A stretch of DNA of 64,000 nt from Zea mays (lineage: Eukaryota > Streptophyta > Magnoliopsida > Poales > Poaceae): NCBI RefSeq assembly GCF_902167145.1, contig NC_050097.1, positions 231,961,034-232,025,033 of the forward strand, read 5' to 3'. Both the position numbers and the translations under genes were made by a program. The first letter of the stretch is position 1. Each line of letters begins with the position of its first letter. Below are positions 10,040 to 21,700 of the stretch, piece by piece. A model generated the notes under the pieces. The model was not told the DNA's origin. It ran no database searches and saw only the letters and a list, made by a program, of their open reading frames with translations.

Positions 10040-12130
10040 TTAGCACACGCGTATAGGATCACCAACGGAGATCCGACGGTACCCGAACATGTGGCGCATC
10101 AGGTTCGGCAGCCTTGCTGCCTCCGCCGGCACCACCGCCGCACCTGCAGCAGCTACGTCTACGTACGCAGCAGGCGCCTCGGTGCTACGGCTACGCTCCT
10201 TCCAAGACCTCCTCATCGTCCGAAGCTCATCCGCCACCTCCTTCATCGTCGGCCTCACAGCGATCCTGTCCGCGTCCAGAACGCTACACTTGAGCGCCAG
10301 CCTCCCCAGCTCGTCGAGCAGGGCGACGTCTTCCTCCGCCGTTATGACGTCCCTGTCGAACAACGCCCTCCCGGTCTCTTCCGTCTCGTACGCTCTGGTG
10401 AACCTGGCGAGGAGGCCGTCGTGGCCGCCGTCCCCGTCCCCGTCCCTGCTGACCAGCGCCATCAGGACGCCGCCGAACCTGTACACGTCGCTCTCCAGGT
10501 TCATCAGCACGGAGCCGTAGCGGGACGGGTCGTCGTTCAGAGCTTTCTCTAGAAGGCTGCCAGTGATCATCACTCCAGCACCAACAACAGAAGTAGTCTC
10601 GCTCTCCTTGAACAGCGTACATGACCTCGAGAACTCGGTGAGCTTCGGTACGAGGTTGTTGTCGAGGAGTATGGTGGACGCCGAGACGCTGCCGTGTCCG
10701 GTGACGCCAGTTTCCGACGAATGCAGGTACTGCAACGCTTCCGCGGTCTTGATCGCGATCCTCATGCGTAGATCCAGCGGGAAATCCTCCTGGCTACACA
10801 GGATGTCGAGGATGCTTCCTTTAGCGACGTACTCGTAGAGGAAAGCGGTGGTCTGGGGTTCCAGACAGCAGCCCAGAACTCTGACGATGTTCCTGTGGGC
10901 GATCTTGGACACGACCATCCCTCCGTTGATGAACGCCTCCTCAGAGCCCTCGTAGACCAATCTATGCACCGCCACCATCGTGTTGTCCTCAAGCGTTCCT
11001 TTATAAACCTCGGTTGCTGATGTACCTCCACTGAGAAGATTGGAGTAATTATGTGTGACTTCATTTATCTCCTCCTTTGTAAAAACCCTTACATTGTCCC
11101 CAAGTTCAGATATGACCTTAGAGTAGCTGCTAGCGTTTCCCTTGAAGAAGCTCAGCTTCTTCTTGAAGCTGGGCGAGCTTGAGCCTGCCTGCCTGTACTG
11201 TTTGGCCCACATGGAGTGTGTCGCCAGTATGGACTGCGGACTGGTCTTCAGTTCTTTCTTGAGCATCCGAAGGCGTTTGGCCACTTCATTCATCTGAGGA
11301 CGTGTGTGGATGTTCAGTGACAGGCACTGGGATGCTAGCTTCCACGACTCTTTGAGGATCTTCACGTTGTCCTTCTCAGCTATTGCTGCATCAAACAGCT
11401 CCCTCAGCCCTTTCCCCTTGGCACAGGCTTTGTTGAACGTAGGGATCAGGTTGACGTCCCCATACTTTGCCCTCTTCCGAGTCAGTAGCTCCAAGAGGAC
11501 TATACCGAAGCTATACACATCGCTTCTCGGCGACAGACACCCCTCGTGAAAGTATACAGGATCCATGTAGCCCATGCTTCCTTTCAAGGTCGTAGTGAAC
11601 TGGGTAGTGCCACTGAAAAGGAACCTTGACAGTCCAAAATCTGATACCTTTGTCGTCAGATTGTTGTCTAGAAGTATGTTGGCGGGTTTAATGTCGCCAT
11701 GGTAAATATGGTTGTCGCTCTGCGAGTCCATCGAATGCATGTAGCTCAGCGCCTCTGCACACCCTATCGCGATGCCCAGCCTCACGTCCAAAGGGATAGA
11801 GGCGTCGCTTCTGTGGAGTATGTCGTCGAGGTTTCCGTTGGAGATGTACTCCGTCACCAGCATCAGAGTGCTTTCGCCAATGCAGTAGCCTATGAGTTTC
11901 ACCACGTTGTTGTGGTTCATCACGCTGTGGATGTTCACTTCATCCATGAACTCGTCGCGCAAGTCCTGTCGGATGTATCTTTTCACTGCCACCAGATCAT
12001 CGTCGGCGTCAAGGACCCCTCTGTAGACTTCTCCGAAACCACCTTTTCCGATAAGAGTGCTGTAATTGCTAGTGATACTTGCGATCTCATCTTCTGTGAA
12101 AATTTTGATTTTTTGACTCATTGAACCCAT
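10040..12130 (-). CDS. Tandem kinase-pseudokinase, WAK-like cytoplasmic type
   Basis: An uninterrupted 696-residue frame with two protein kinase-like domains and no signal peptide or membrane segment. Domain 1 (about 22-290) has the glycine loop GKGGFGEV (28-35), VAVK lysine K50, a candidate helix-C glutamate E64, catalytic loop HGDIKPAN (144-151, a non-RD type) and DFG (164-166). Its APE-type motif reads MDPVYF, so the usual glutamate is valine 192. Domain 2 (about 350-640) lost each key residue: glycine loop GGTSATEV, lysine replaced by H389, helix-C glutamate by glycine (403/404), HRD by HGS (479-481), the following Asn by T486, and DFG by EFS (499-501). The sequence is closest to wall-associated-kinase-like domains of grasses. 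Tandem kinase-pseudokinase proteins include cereal immune receptors; a defence role here is inference. M1 is used; M4 is equally possible. An upstream exon may exist. Confidence 0.9.
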   Translation of the reverse strand: MGSMSQKIKIFTEDEIASITSNYSTLIGKGGFGEVYRGVLDADDDLVAVKRYIRQDLRDEFMDEVNIHSVMNHNNVVKLIGYCIGESTLMLVTEYISNGNLDDILHRSDASIPLDVRLGIAIGCAEALSYMHSMDSQSDNHIYHGDIKPANILLDNNLTTKVSDFGLSRFLFSGTTQFTTTLKGSMGYMDPVYFHEGCLSPRSDVYSFGIVLLELLTRKRAKYGDVNLIPTFNKACAKGKGLRELFDAAIAEKDNVKILKESWKLASQCLSLNIHTRPQMNEVAKRLRMLKKELKTSPQSILATHSMWAKQYRQAGSSSPSFKKKLSFFKGNASSYSKVISELGDNVRVFTKEEINEVTHNYSNLLSGGTSATEVYKGTLEDNTMVAVHRLVYEGSEEAFINGGMVVSKIAHRNIVRVLGCCLEPQTTAFLYEYVAKGSILDILCSQEDFPLDLRMRIAIKTAEALQYLHSSETGVTGHGSVSASTILLDNNLVPKLTEFSRSCTLFKESETTSVVGAGVMITGSLLEKALNDDPSRYGSVLMNLESDVYRFGGVLMALVSRDGDGDGGHDGLLARFTRAYETEETGRALFDRDVITAEEDVALLDELGRLALKCSVLDADRIAVRPTMKEVADELRTMRRSWKERSRSTEAPAAYVDVAAAGAAVVPAEAARLPNLMRHMFGYRRISVGDPIRVC

Positions 12131-14199
12131 GGGTGAGATCTGCAGTCATAAGCTAGTTTTCTTCATATTGTGCTCCAGGCCAGTGATTTGGGTCCCATGT
12201 TCAAGATCTAAAGTTGATAGCCTGATAGAAAAAAAAATCAGTGTCATTACTTTCAAGACGAGGTAAATGTTGATTCATCTAACTTCCATCTGTTATGTGC
12301 AGAGGGTACTGTATTTGCTATTAGTTTCCTACAAGACCTGAACATTTCAGTTAGCATAGCGCACAACGTAATGAAAAATATTTGCCCTTTTGTTTGAGAC
12401 ATGAATGAAATTCGACCTATGTGCTTCTGTAGAATCCTATAACATTTTGTTGAGAATTAAAGGAATTCAACGAGGACAATTCATGGGTTTATCCAGCACT
12501 TGTTATTACCCCAGCTGCAATGTACTACTATCTTTCATCTTCGTTTTGTTTAAGAACACCAACAATCCAAAAGGGTTATCTAGTTAGTTTTCAGTAGGAA
12601 TTCGAATCGCGGGTTTTGCTCAGCTGAGCCGATTGGATTGCTCCGAAGGAAAATCTCTGGTCATTCCTACAAAATAAAATGGAGCCACCTAATGGATGTA
12701 ATTCATAGGCAACCTGGGAACTCAAACTTCATAGGCAAGTTGGCGACTTTCAGTTTCCTCCTAGTTCTAAATCTCAAGAAATTACCCACAACATCCCTAG
12801 GACGTCTCAACAACTCTCCTCTACCATTACGTATCACACCACTCTGCACAAAGATTGACGGTTGGGGCAAAACAAAACAAATAAAAGCTCTAAAATTATC
12901 TCGACGAAATGGTTTCCTGCGTCTCGGAGAAGACAGACAGAGAGATTCAGATAGGGAAACGTACCCTGCGACGGAGACCACCCGGCCCGACTCCGACTGG
13001 CTGGCCGGCCGGGCAGCCGGGGCCTCGCCGGCCGATGGGCGCCCCGCTGATTCCACCACGAAACTTCGCCGCCGCCCGGGACGTGGCGCCGACGGCGAGC
13101 AGCTTCGCCTTGCCTCCTCCCTCCTCAACCTGCGGCCTGTACCTCTGGCACTCTGCAGTCTGCACAAAGACTCGGCATTCGGAAACAAAACAATATATGA
13201 AACTTGAAAGCTCCGCAGGCAGCTGGCGTCGGGGCTGCGTTGACCGCGGCGCTGGACTTTGAAAAGTAGTACTAGATGCGACGGATAAACAGAATTAATT
13301 AGCTGAGTCCATCTAGTCTTCGTGTTATTTATGAGTAAACACCGACGTCCTCTGTATCTGTCGCGGTCATCGCCGGAGAGCCTTCGCCTTCTCCGTCGCC
13401 GTCACCAATGGGTTCCGTATTCATGGTTCCTGAAAATTATTTCGAGAGCGACAACGGATCGCGTCGCCTTCCAGATTCCAGCCTCGCCCTAGGTGAACCA
13501 AGGGATTTTTCTCTCTTCGGCAAAAGAGAGATGGCGATGGCTGCTGGCAGCTGGCTGGGCAAAAGGTAATTTGTGTCTTCAGTGTCTGCACTTTAACTCT
13601 AACCCTAATCCTCGAGCTGTTTCACGTCCTGCTTCTTGCAACACGGACGACAACCTGAAGCGGCCTTCTTGCAGCAGCACAGAGGATTTATTTATTTTTA
13701 ATCTTTTTATTTTTATTTTTAAAATAGCTGCGCTTGTTTGTTTAACCTTTTAGCCACGTCAATGTGTTTGGCGCAACAAAACCACTATAAATTTATCAAT
13801 ATTGTGTTGACGCCGAATTGTAAATAAATCTTTTTTCATATGGTACAAGGACACCACTATACACGTGTGCAATGCACACGCTAAATTGATTAAGAGGTAT
13901 AGACCTCAAGTAGGTGGGCACACGTAATACCATTAGACACACGTGTGTACCTTATTTCTGAGAAAGTTAAAGGTGTGTCACCTAGGGCTCGAACCCTGGG
14001 CCTTGAGTGTCTAAAAGTGGGACAACAAATAAAAGACCATAAAAAACATAAATCTTTGAACGCCACTTTATTTCCGACGACCTCCAGGGCTTGTCGAAAG
14101 TAAAGATAATGTCCGACGACTTCCTCGCGGCGTCGAACATAAAACAATATTCGATGTTGTCTCTCTCGTCTCTCTCTCCCTCTTGTCGTGTGCCAATGC
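12131..14199. other. Upstream region of the tandem kinase gene and spacer
   Basis: On the minus strand there is a possible 3' splice site at 12140 and a strong GTACGT donor at 12964, so a 5' exon may lie at about 12965-13200. The GC-rich 12950-13260 part looks like a leader or promoter-proximal region. 13270-14199 is spacer. A box-B-like motif on the minus strand near 13990 has no partner box A. 14060-14150 carries repeated CCGACGAC motifs of unknown origin. Confidence 0.45.
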
Positions 14200-14263
14200 C
14201 TCACATCTAGAGTTGAAAACGGACGGGTAAAATTCTGTCCCGACCCGTACCGTTTTCTACATT

Positions 14264-17200
14264 TGTCGGTGTTTCGGACCCGGGGGACCCTCAACCGAAC
14301 CGACTAGTAAATTTTGTGTTGCATGCCCCTGTCCAGATGGGTTGATGCAAGATGGAACACAAGAGGAGGAATGAGGCTTATATTATCTTGCACCGGGGTG
14401 CTTGCAGTAGGGGTTACAAGCTTCGCGAGAGAGGGAACGAGTCCTAGGTCTCCTGAGAAGTCTAGTGTTGTGGAGTGGAGTTTGACGTTTGAGTGGGTCT
14501 GTCTCCATCGTCCTTATCGCCCGTGTCCCCCTCCCTCTCCCTTGAGAAGGTTCTGGGCATCCCCTTTTATAGATACAAGGGGAAGGCCCAGCTGTACATA
14601 TGGGGGTGTTGCTATGTGCTAACGTGGCCGGTGGAGAAGTGCTTGAGCCCTGTAGAAGCGTAGCTGGCGGTGCGGCCCTGGGTCCTGCTGACGTTTCTTT
14701 GCCTTCATAGAGAGCTTGAGGACTATCGACGTCATGGATGCATGCGGGGAACCATCATTACTTGTGGCCGGAGTAATCTAGATGTGACACCGGTCTTGTT
14801 CCTTCGTAGCCTGAGGCGGCTAGCTAGAGGTAGGGTAATGATGTATCCCCTGTAGAGTAGTCGGTCCGAGGCCGAGGTCGGGCGAGGCGGTGACTTCTCC
14901 TGAGGCCGAGGCTGAGGTCGGGCGAGATTGTGACTCCTCCCGAGGCCGAGGCTGAGGTCGGGCGAGGCGGAGACCTCCTCCCAATAGCACTGGGCATAAA
15001 ACCCGAGCCCGAAGCCCTGTACCCGAAATACCCGAACCCGTACCCGTATAGCCCAATACCCGTTACCCGAATAGCATTTGCGGGTAACAAAACTAAATAC
15101 CCGAATTAAATTCGGGCCTAATCGGGTATTATGCTACGGTACCCGAAGTACCCATACTACCCGAAGTCTGCTGGCAGCGCGCCATCGCCCCTCAGTCCTC
15201 ACGGTCACGGACTCACGGTCTCGCGGATAGTGGCCCAAGGCCCAAGCAGCAGCGCGCTGCGCGCCAGAGCGCCCAAGCTCCCAGTCCCAGCGGCCCAGCC
15301 CCAGACGGCCAGAGGCCCAGAGCTAGACGCAGACTCCCATCCCAATTCCCAGTCGGCCAGTCGTCCACGCTCCACGGCCAGACCCTGAGAGCTGAGACCG
15401 TGAGACGCCACAAACGGCAAACCCTAGCTGGCTAGCTCCCTGGAGGACTGGAGGTGACGGCTGCTGGCTGCAAGACTGAAGGCTCCGACGCTGTCGCTCT
15501 CGCTCCGAGGTCAGCACTCAGCACTCGGCAGTCGGCACCAGGCAAGGCAAGGCAGCAAGCCAGCAGCCCAGCACGACGGTCGCCGGCGACAGGCGACCAG
15601 CCATCACCGCGTCAGGTGGCCAGCGACCAGCGTCCAGCGGTACAGGCGTACAGCCATTAGGCGGCCAGCCGGCCAGCGCCCTCGGCCAGCGGCAGCGCGC
15701 ACCGCCCAGCTGGCCAGCTTGACAGCATCAGGCGGCCAGCGCCCTCGCCCCTCGGCCAGCGCCTAACGCTCCAGCAGCCAAGTCGTCGTCGGCAAGCCAC
15801 TGCGCCAGTTCATGGCTTGGCTTCATGCTGATAATCTGGTATGAAATCACCTGGCCTTTTTGTTCTGCGCTAATTTGCTCAAATCTCTGGACTGAAATTG
15901 GTGTTGTTCCTAATTGAAATCCTATGCTGAAATCTCTGGACTGAATTGGTGTTGTCTGCCTTTTGCTGTTGAACAGGTACTAGTATGGAGACATGGAGAT
16001 TGGAGAGTGGTCCTGTGCGGTGCTTACTGCTTAGTGCTTAGTGTTGTCTGAATTGGTGTTGTGCGGTGCTTAGACATGGAGATAGGTACTATGGATTGAA
16101 TTGATGTTGTCTGTTCTGTTGTGCGGTGCTTAGACCTGACCACCTGTTGTCTGTTCTCTATTGACTGTTGTGCTTGTGCCATTGTGCACTTGTGCCGTTG
16201 TGCGCCTTGTGCCTGAGCTAGTGCCTGTGCCACACTGCCAGTCTGCCACTGCGCAATGCGCATGCCGCATGATGCCGTTCAGGCGTTCAGCTATGGACTG
16301 AAGCGGTGAAGCCTGAGCTAGTGCGGACGTGCGGTGAAGCCTAAGCTAGTGCAGACGCCTGATGGCTGATGTCTGAAGCCTGATGCCGTTCAGCTGTTGT
16401 GCACTATTTCACTGTTTTAATTTTTAAATAATCTGTGACTGGAATATTGTTTCACTGTTTTAATTTTTAAATAATGTGTACTGTGTCTGTGTACTCTATA
16501 GTCTATATTCTCTCTATTATTGTTTCACTGAAATATTGACTATGGGTATTTTGGTATTACCCAAACCCGTACCCGAAATTACGGGTACCCAAAATTACGG
16601 GTACCCGACATTACGGGTACGAGTTCGGGTTTAGATGTTTAAAACCCGAAATATAAAAAACCCAAAAAACCCGACCCGAAATACCGGGTAAACCCGAACG
16701 CCCAGCTCTACCTCCCAAGGCCGAGGCTGAGGCCAAGGCCTGGGGTCGGGCGAGGCGGAGACCTCCTCCCGAGGCCGAGGCCTGGGGTCGGGAAAGGCGG
16801 AGACCTTCTCCCGATGCCGAGGCTGAGGCCGAGGCCTGGGGTCGGGCGAGGCGGAGCTCCCTGTTGCGCCCGAGGCTGAACTCGGGAGAGGCCGTGACTC
16901 ACTGTTGGTAGTCTTACCCTGGTGGTTGGCACAGTAGTCGGAACGGGGTAAATAGTGTTGTTTTCCTGTCAGAACGATCAGTAAAGGGGCGAAGTGACTG
17001 CGGTCACTTCGACCTTGCCAACTGAGGCGCGCATGTCAGGATAAGGTGTCAGGTGATCCCTGCATTAAATGCGCATGCGATACGGTCGGCGATAAGGCGA
17101 TTTGGCCGAGGTTGCTATACGACAAAGTTTGCCCGAGCTTAGCCTCGGACGAGCCGGGGGTGCGCCCGCTGCCTGAGGGGGCCCTCGGGAGAGGCGTGAA

Positions 17201-17377
17201 TCCGTCTGGGACCACTGTTCCTGCTCGAGGCCGGGCTCGGGTGAGACGAGATCGCGTCCCTTGGTAGATGTGGCATTAACTTTGCGCTGTGCTTACCAGC
17301 CTTTACAGTATGTTTTGAAGATGTTTTTCAGCCATGCTTAAAAGTATTGGGGGTACCCCTAATTACGGTACCCGATA
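14264..17377 (-). repeat. 3' LTR of Gypsy A, interrupted by a hAT
   Basis: Pairs with 58232-59678. It is 1380 bp once the hAT (14985-16710) and one TSD copy are removed, against 1447 bp for the partner. The difference lies mainly in the number of GAGGCCGAGGCTGAGG-type units. Many substitutions separate the two LTRs, so this is an older insertion. Its last bases are CCGATA instead of CCGACA. Confidence 0.92.
14985..16710. mobile_element. hAT element in the Gypsy A LTR, 1726 bp
   Basis: The ends TAGCACTGGGCATAAAACCCG and (inward from the right) TAGAGCTGGGCGTTCGGGTT form an imperfect terminal inverted repeat. A perfect 8-bp duplication CCTCCCAA flanks it (14977-14984 and 16711-16718). The uninterrupted LTR partner confirms the empty site. 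Subterminal ACCCG/CGGGT arrays (15000-15165 and 16545-16700) are typical of hAT ends. The interior (15170-16500) has no transposase. It holds GC-rich GGCCAGC repeats (15590-15790) and repeated GTGCGGTGCTTAG motifs (16017-16135). Confidence 0.94.
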
Positions 17378-17396
17378 GTAGCCCCCAAGCCTCAAA
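17378..17396 (-). other. Polypurine tract of Gypsy A
   Basis: On the minus strand GAGGCTTGGGGGCTAC directly precedes the 3' LTR. The same position in Gypsy B has a close relative, supporting it as the plus-strand primer site. Confidence 0.7.
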
Positions 17397-18734
17397 GGGA
17401 GTGTAGGCACTCGCTTGGAGGTTATGCTGGATTTTTTGTAAGGAGACCAACCCTTCTCGGTTATGTTTTGTTCCGATGGGTGCGCGCGAGCGCACCCGTC
17501 GGGTGTAGCCCCCGAGGCCTCAAAGGAGTGGTTTGACTCCTCTGAGGTCTTAATTCTTCTTGTGATTCCTCGGTTGGCCTTGTTGTTCCCTCATGCGGCC
17601 TGGCCGCAGCCCGGGTGCATGCCAGGCTCCGAGTTTTTAAGCTGGTTTGTTGACGTGGTCAACAATTTGGTCGTGGCCTAGTGCGAGAGCGGCCTCCGAG
17701 CCTCTGCACGGAGCGAGAGGACGATCGAGGACCATCTCGGCTTTTTATTGTACGCCCCTTCGTCGCCTTTCCGCAAGGAGGAGGGGGAGAACGCGCCATG
17801 TTACCCTCGGTGGGCGCTGAACATGGTGTTTTCATTGAGTTGCTAACGGGTAATCCGAGTGGACGCCCGAGCCTTGTTCGATAAGGGTCGGCTAGTGGCC
17901 GAGAGGCGCGCTCCAAAAGTACCTGCAGGTGATTTGCTGGACCCGGACCCATTCGATAGGATCCGAGGGCTCAGTGCCTCCCTTCGGTGGGATTCCATTA
18001 CAAATTGTTCCCGCTGGTCTCGGAAATGTCTTAGGATACCTCGGGAGCGTAGCCCGAGCCTTGGTCATGTAACGAACGTACCCAGGGTCATCCCTGACTC
18101 TACATGTTCTGGGGCGGCTGTCGAATCCCTTCGAGGGGCTAGCCTTCGAACCCCTAATCAGTAAAGGGCTCGGAGCCTAGGTGCTCTGGGGCGGTCACCG
18201 AACCCCGCGGGGCGCAACCTTCGAACCCCTGATCAGTAGGAGGGCTCGAGGCCTGTTGCCTTCGCTGCGAAGGACTCCTTCGAAATGTCCTGTTTCCCGA
18301 TCCCTGCGGAGAGAGAGAAAGAGAAAGGAAAGGAAGAAAGGAGATATTTCGAAACAGTGTGGCACACCTTTTTTGAGGCAGTCATCATGACGGAGGCGAA
18401 ACAGCGCCCGTCCGCCTGCCAGAAGAGACATGTTTCGGACCCGGGAGTTAATGCGACGGGACGGGCGACTCGTGGGGTATCTGTTGCGCGTGCGCGAGCC
18501 GTTCGAGGAATGGAAAAACCGTTTTGCCTTCGAGTTTGAAATTCACGAAGGGTTCGGGCAAAGTTTTGGGTGGATTTCGCCCGGGCCTTTATACCCGGGA
18601 GAGGGGCCGGCAGTGGTTCTTTACCCTGCCATTTGCACTTGTCTTCTGCTTTTGTCTTCGCGACCTAAGAAAGTAGACAGAGAAGAGAAAACTGCACACC
18701 TCATCCCCTCCGCTTCCACCGCTTTAGCCCGGCG

Positions 18735-21700
18735 ATGGCTGACAAGGCGACCGTCATTCTGCCGCACGACCCGTGGCCTTTCTCCACCGTCACTGCGGAG
18801 GAAATGCAGACCCTTGTTACCGAGGGTTTGCTCTGTCTTCTCTCCGGCGGGCCACAGCCTGAGTGGTTGGCCCCCGGGAGCGAGGCCGAACCGACTCCGC
18901 CGCCGGGATACGTGGTCAGTTTCACCCCCTTCCATGAGCGGGGGTTTGCGATGCCGGCGAGCCGCTTCATGCGGGCGCTCCCGCATTACTACAGGGTGGA
19001 GCTTCACAACTTCAACTCCAACTCCATCGCGCAGGCGGCTATTTTCATGGTGGTTTGCAAGGGGTTTCTGGGGATTGACCTCCACTAGGACCTGTGGACC
19101 CATCTCTTCTCCGCGGAGTTCTTTGCCGCGTCAACGGACGTGAAGAAGGTCCGTATGGCAGTGCGGGCTGGCGGCTGCAACCTCCAGCTGAGGTCGGGGC
19201 GCGCACAGCAGTACATCCCCGCCTCCCTTGTATCTTCGAACAAGGGGTGGCAGAACCGGTGGTTTTATCTCCGGAACGACGACGGGATGCTTCCACCGTT
19301 TTCTCAACGAGTGGTGACCGTCGCCGGTGATAATTGGCGCTGGGGGGCCACACGCGAGAACCAGGAGAAGCTCCAGCCCATTCTCCGTGCCCTGCTGAAG
19401 TTACAAGTCGAGGGCCTTACCGCTGTGGGGGTCGTCGCCGCTATCCACCACCGGAGGGTGCTCTCATTGGCAGAGCGGCGGTTGCAGCTCTCGGAGATGA
19501 AGCCGGGGGTTGATTTGGAGGGTTCACGGATGTCCTTGACCCCCCTCACCGCCGACGACCTCCTCAGATAGGTAGCGGGCACGGTAGGGAGGTTGGACGC
19601 TGGTGTCCTTAGCCAACCCCCGATGCGTCCTAACCATGGGTATGTGTCCCTGGTAAGTGCTCGACCCTCCTTCTGTTTTGTGCTGTGTTTCTTACGTCTT
19701 TTAGTTCTTACTATTGGGATTTTCGTTTGTCCCCAGGGGTTGAGTGGTTTCAATCTCTCCCGGCCACCGGTCCCGGAGGATGCGGCGGGCCGAACCGCGC
19801 GTAGGCTCGCTGCAGAGAAGGAGAAGGAGAGGAAGGACGCGAAAAAGGCCCGAGCTCACGAGAGGATGCGAGCTCGGGAAGCCTTGGAGAAGCGTCGTCG
19901 GAGGCAAGCAAGGGATGGGCTCCCATTGGAGCCGTCGCCGGACACGCCTGACGACGACGATGATGATGACGATGATGATGACGAAGACGATGACATGGCA
20001 GCTCGGCTCGGCCTCAGTTCGGATCCGAGGCTGGACCAGGGGTCGTCAAGCCAGCTTCCAGGGGGCTGGCGTCACCAGCGTTTGGGGCCGGGATGCCGGG
20101 GTCCCGGTCGGAGGAGCGGAGGCGGGCCGAGGGGGTACTTGACCCCTTGGCCGAGATAATTGGGGTGACTCCGGGGGGCAGGCCGAACCGCATGCCCCCC
20201 AAGAGCAGGTGCTCATGCCGGCCGTACGGGATATTGGTCCCTTGACTATCGTGACGTTGCCTGGGTAGGCTGCCCCCTCGGCACCTAGGGCATCCGAGGT
20301 GGAAGCGGCGTCGAAGCAGGCTGCGAGGCAACCCTCGGCAGTGCCCGCAGATACCGGGGCCCGAGGGGTATCCCCGCAGGCACGATTGGCTTTGCCCCGG
20401 AGCGGGTGAGTATCTGAGGGTACCTCTGTTTCAGTTATTTCGCTGTGTGTCTTGAATTTGCCCCTTCTCCCTTTCAGCAAGCGGAGGCAGGGCTCGGCTG
20501 GACTGGCTCCCGCGAAAGCGCTTAAGACGGGGTCGGCCTCTGCAGCCGGAGTTGCAGCGCGCCACGCTGGTTGGTTGGCCTCCGCGCAAGGCGCCCTCCG
20601 GTGAGGGGCCCAAGCGGCACGGGCTGTCATGGGGCAAGCCTCCCAGGTCGAGCCCCCTGTTGGGGCGGCCATCATGCCGGGGGAGGTCGTTGACGCGGCA
20701 GCGGCCCCGAGTCTGCCTGTGTTGTTGCCGGCGCCGACATCGATTCCTGCCGGGGCCGCTGCTGATTCATCCGCGGAGCCGCCCGCCACCGCCGATATTG
20801 AGATGGCTGAGGTGCCTCTGCCCTCGGTCATCCCCGATCTCCCCATTTTCGACCATGAGGAGGGGATGACCGTTGTTGCCGAGGTCGGTGAGCGGAGGCT
20901 TGTCACCTTGGCCGAGGAGAGGCCCGATACGTCGACTGCGGCGGCACCTGATGCATCGACTGCAGGGGGACCTGGCGCCTCGGTCGCGGGGCGCGCAGAA
21001 CCGTGGCCCATCTTGGGGAGCAACAGCCTTATCCCCACGCAGCTCAGTCCTAATGAGTGGTGTGGGCAGCCGCTCCTGTTCTGGAGCCGCGACACCTCGA
21101 AGCCCCTCCTTTCCCTTAACGATGAGTTGGAGGAGCAGCTTCGGGGTAATTTCCGTGAATATACCGAGGCGGCGATGAGGTCACTTCAGACGACCATGGA
21201 AATCCTTTCTAGGGACGTTCCCAGGGTCTTCTAGGTAAGGATTTAGACGTACGCCTCGCGTGATCAGGGCATTCTTTGTGATATCCCATTTTTCTCCCTC
21301 AGGAGCTCGCGGACATGAGCACCGCCAAGTCGCTATTCATCCATCACGAGAGCGACGTTTGGGAGTCGCTGCGGTCCCAGTGGGCCGCGCTTTCTGAGGC
21401 TAATGAGCGCCTCGCCCAACGGAGCGCCGAGGTGGCGGACCTTCGGCTGCTCTGTGATGAGCTGAAGTCAGAGGCGGCGGCGGCGCGGACAGAGGCGGTG
21501 TCAGCACGAACGGAGGCTTTGTCGGCACGAGAGCAGGTGGCCTCCCAGGCCGGGGAGATGCAGCAGCGGCAACAGGAGCTCGACCAGGTCACCAGCGAGT
21601 GGAACCAATTCCGGAGCCAAACTGCCGAGGCCATGAGCTGGGCTGAGGCCTTTAGGGGACAGCTGGCTGAGGTTACGGAGCGGCTAGCCGAGGCGACCGC

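Noticed and set aside
10089..10520. Plus-strand frame opposite the kinase C-terminus
   Set aside because: Shadow of the pseudokinase coding strand, with no independent motif.
12703..13188. Minus-strand frame of 161 codons
   Set aside because: Arginine- and proline-rich chance frame across the probable leader and intron of the kinase gene; the splice-compatible frame is a different one.
13975..14010. Box-B-like GGTTCGAGCCC on the minus strand, possible tRNA or SINE
   Set aside because: No box A at the proper distance and no cloverleaf could be drawn.
14820..15090. Repetitive Arg/Pro-rich frames in the Gypsy A LTR
   Set aside because: Produced by the GAGGCCGAGG tandem units of the LTR and broken by the hAT insertion.
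20046..21095. Minus-strand frame of 349 codons inside the accessory gene
   Set aside because: Lies opposite the low-complexity Ala/Pro-rich exon and has no motif; the plus-strand exons carry the conserved blocks.
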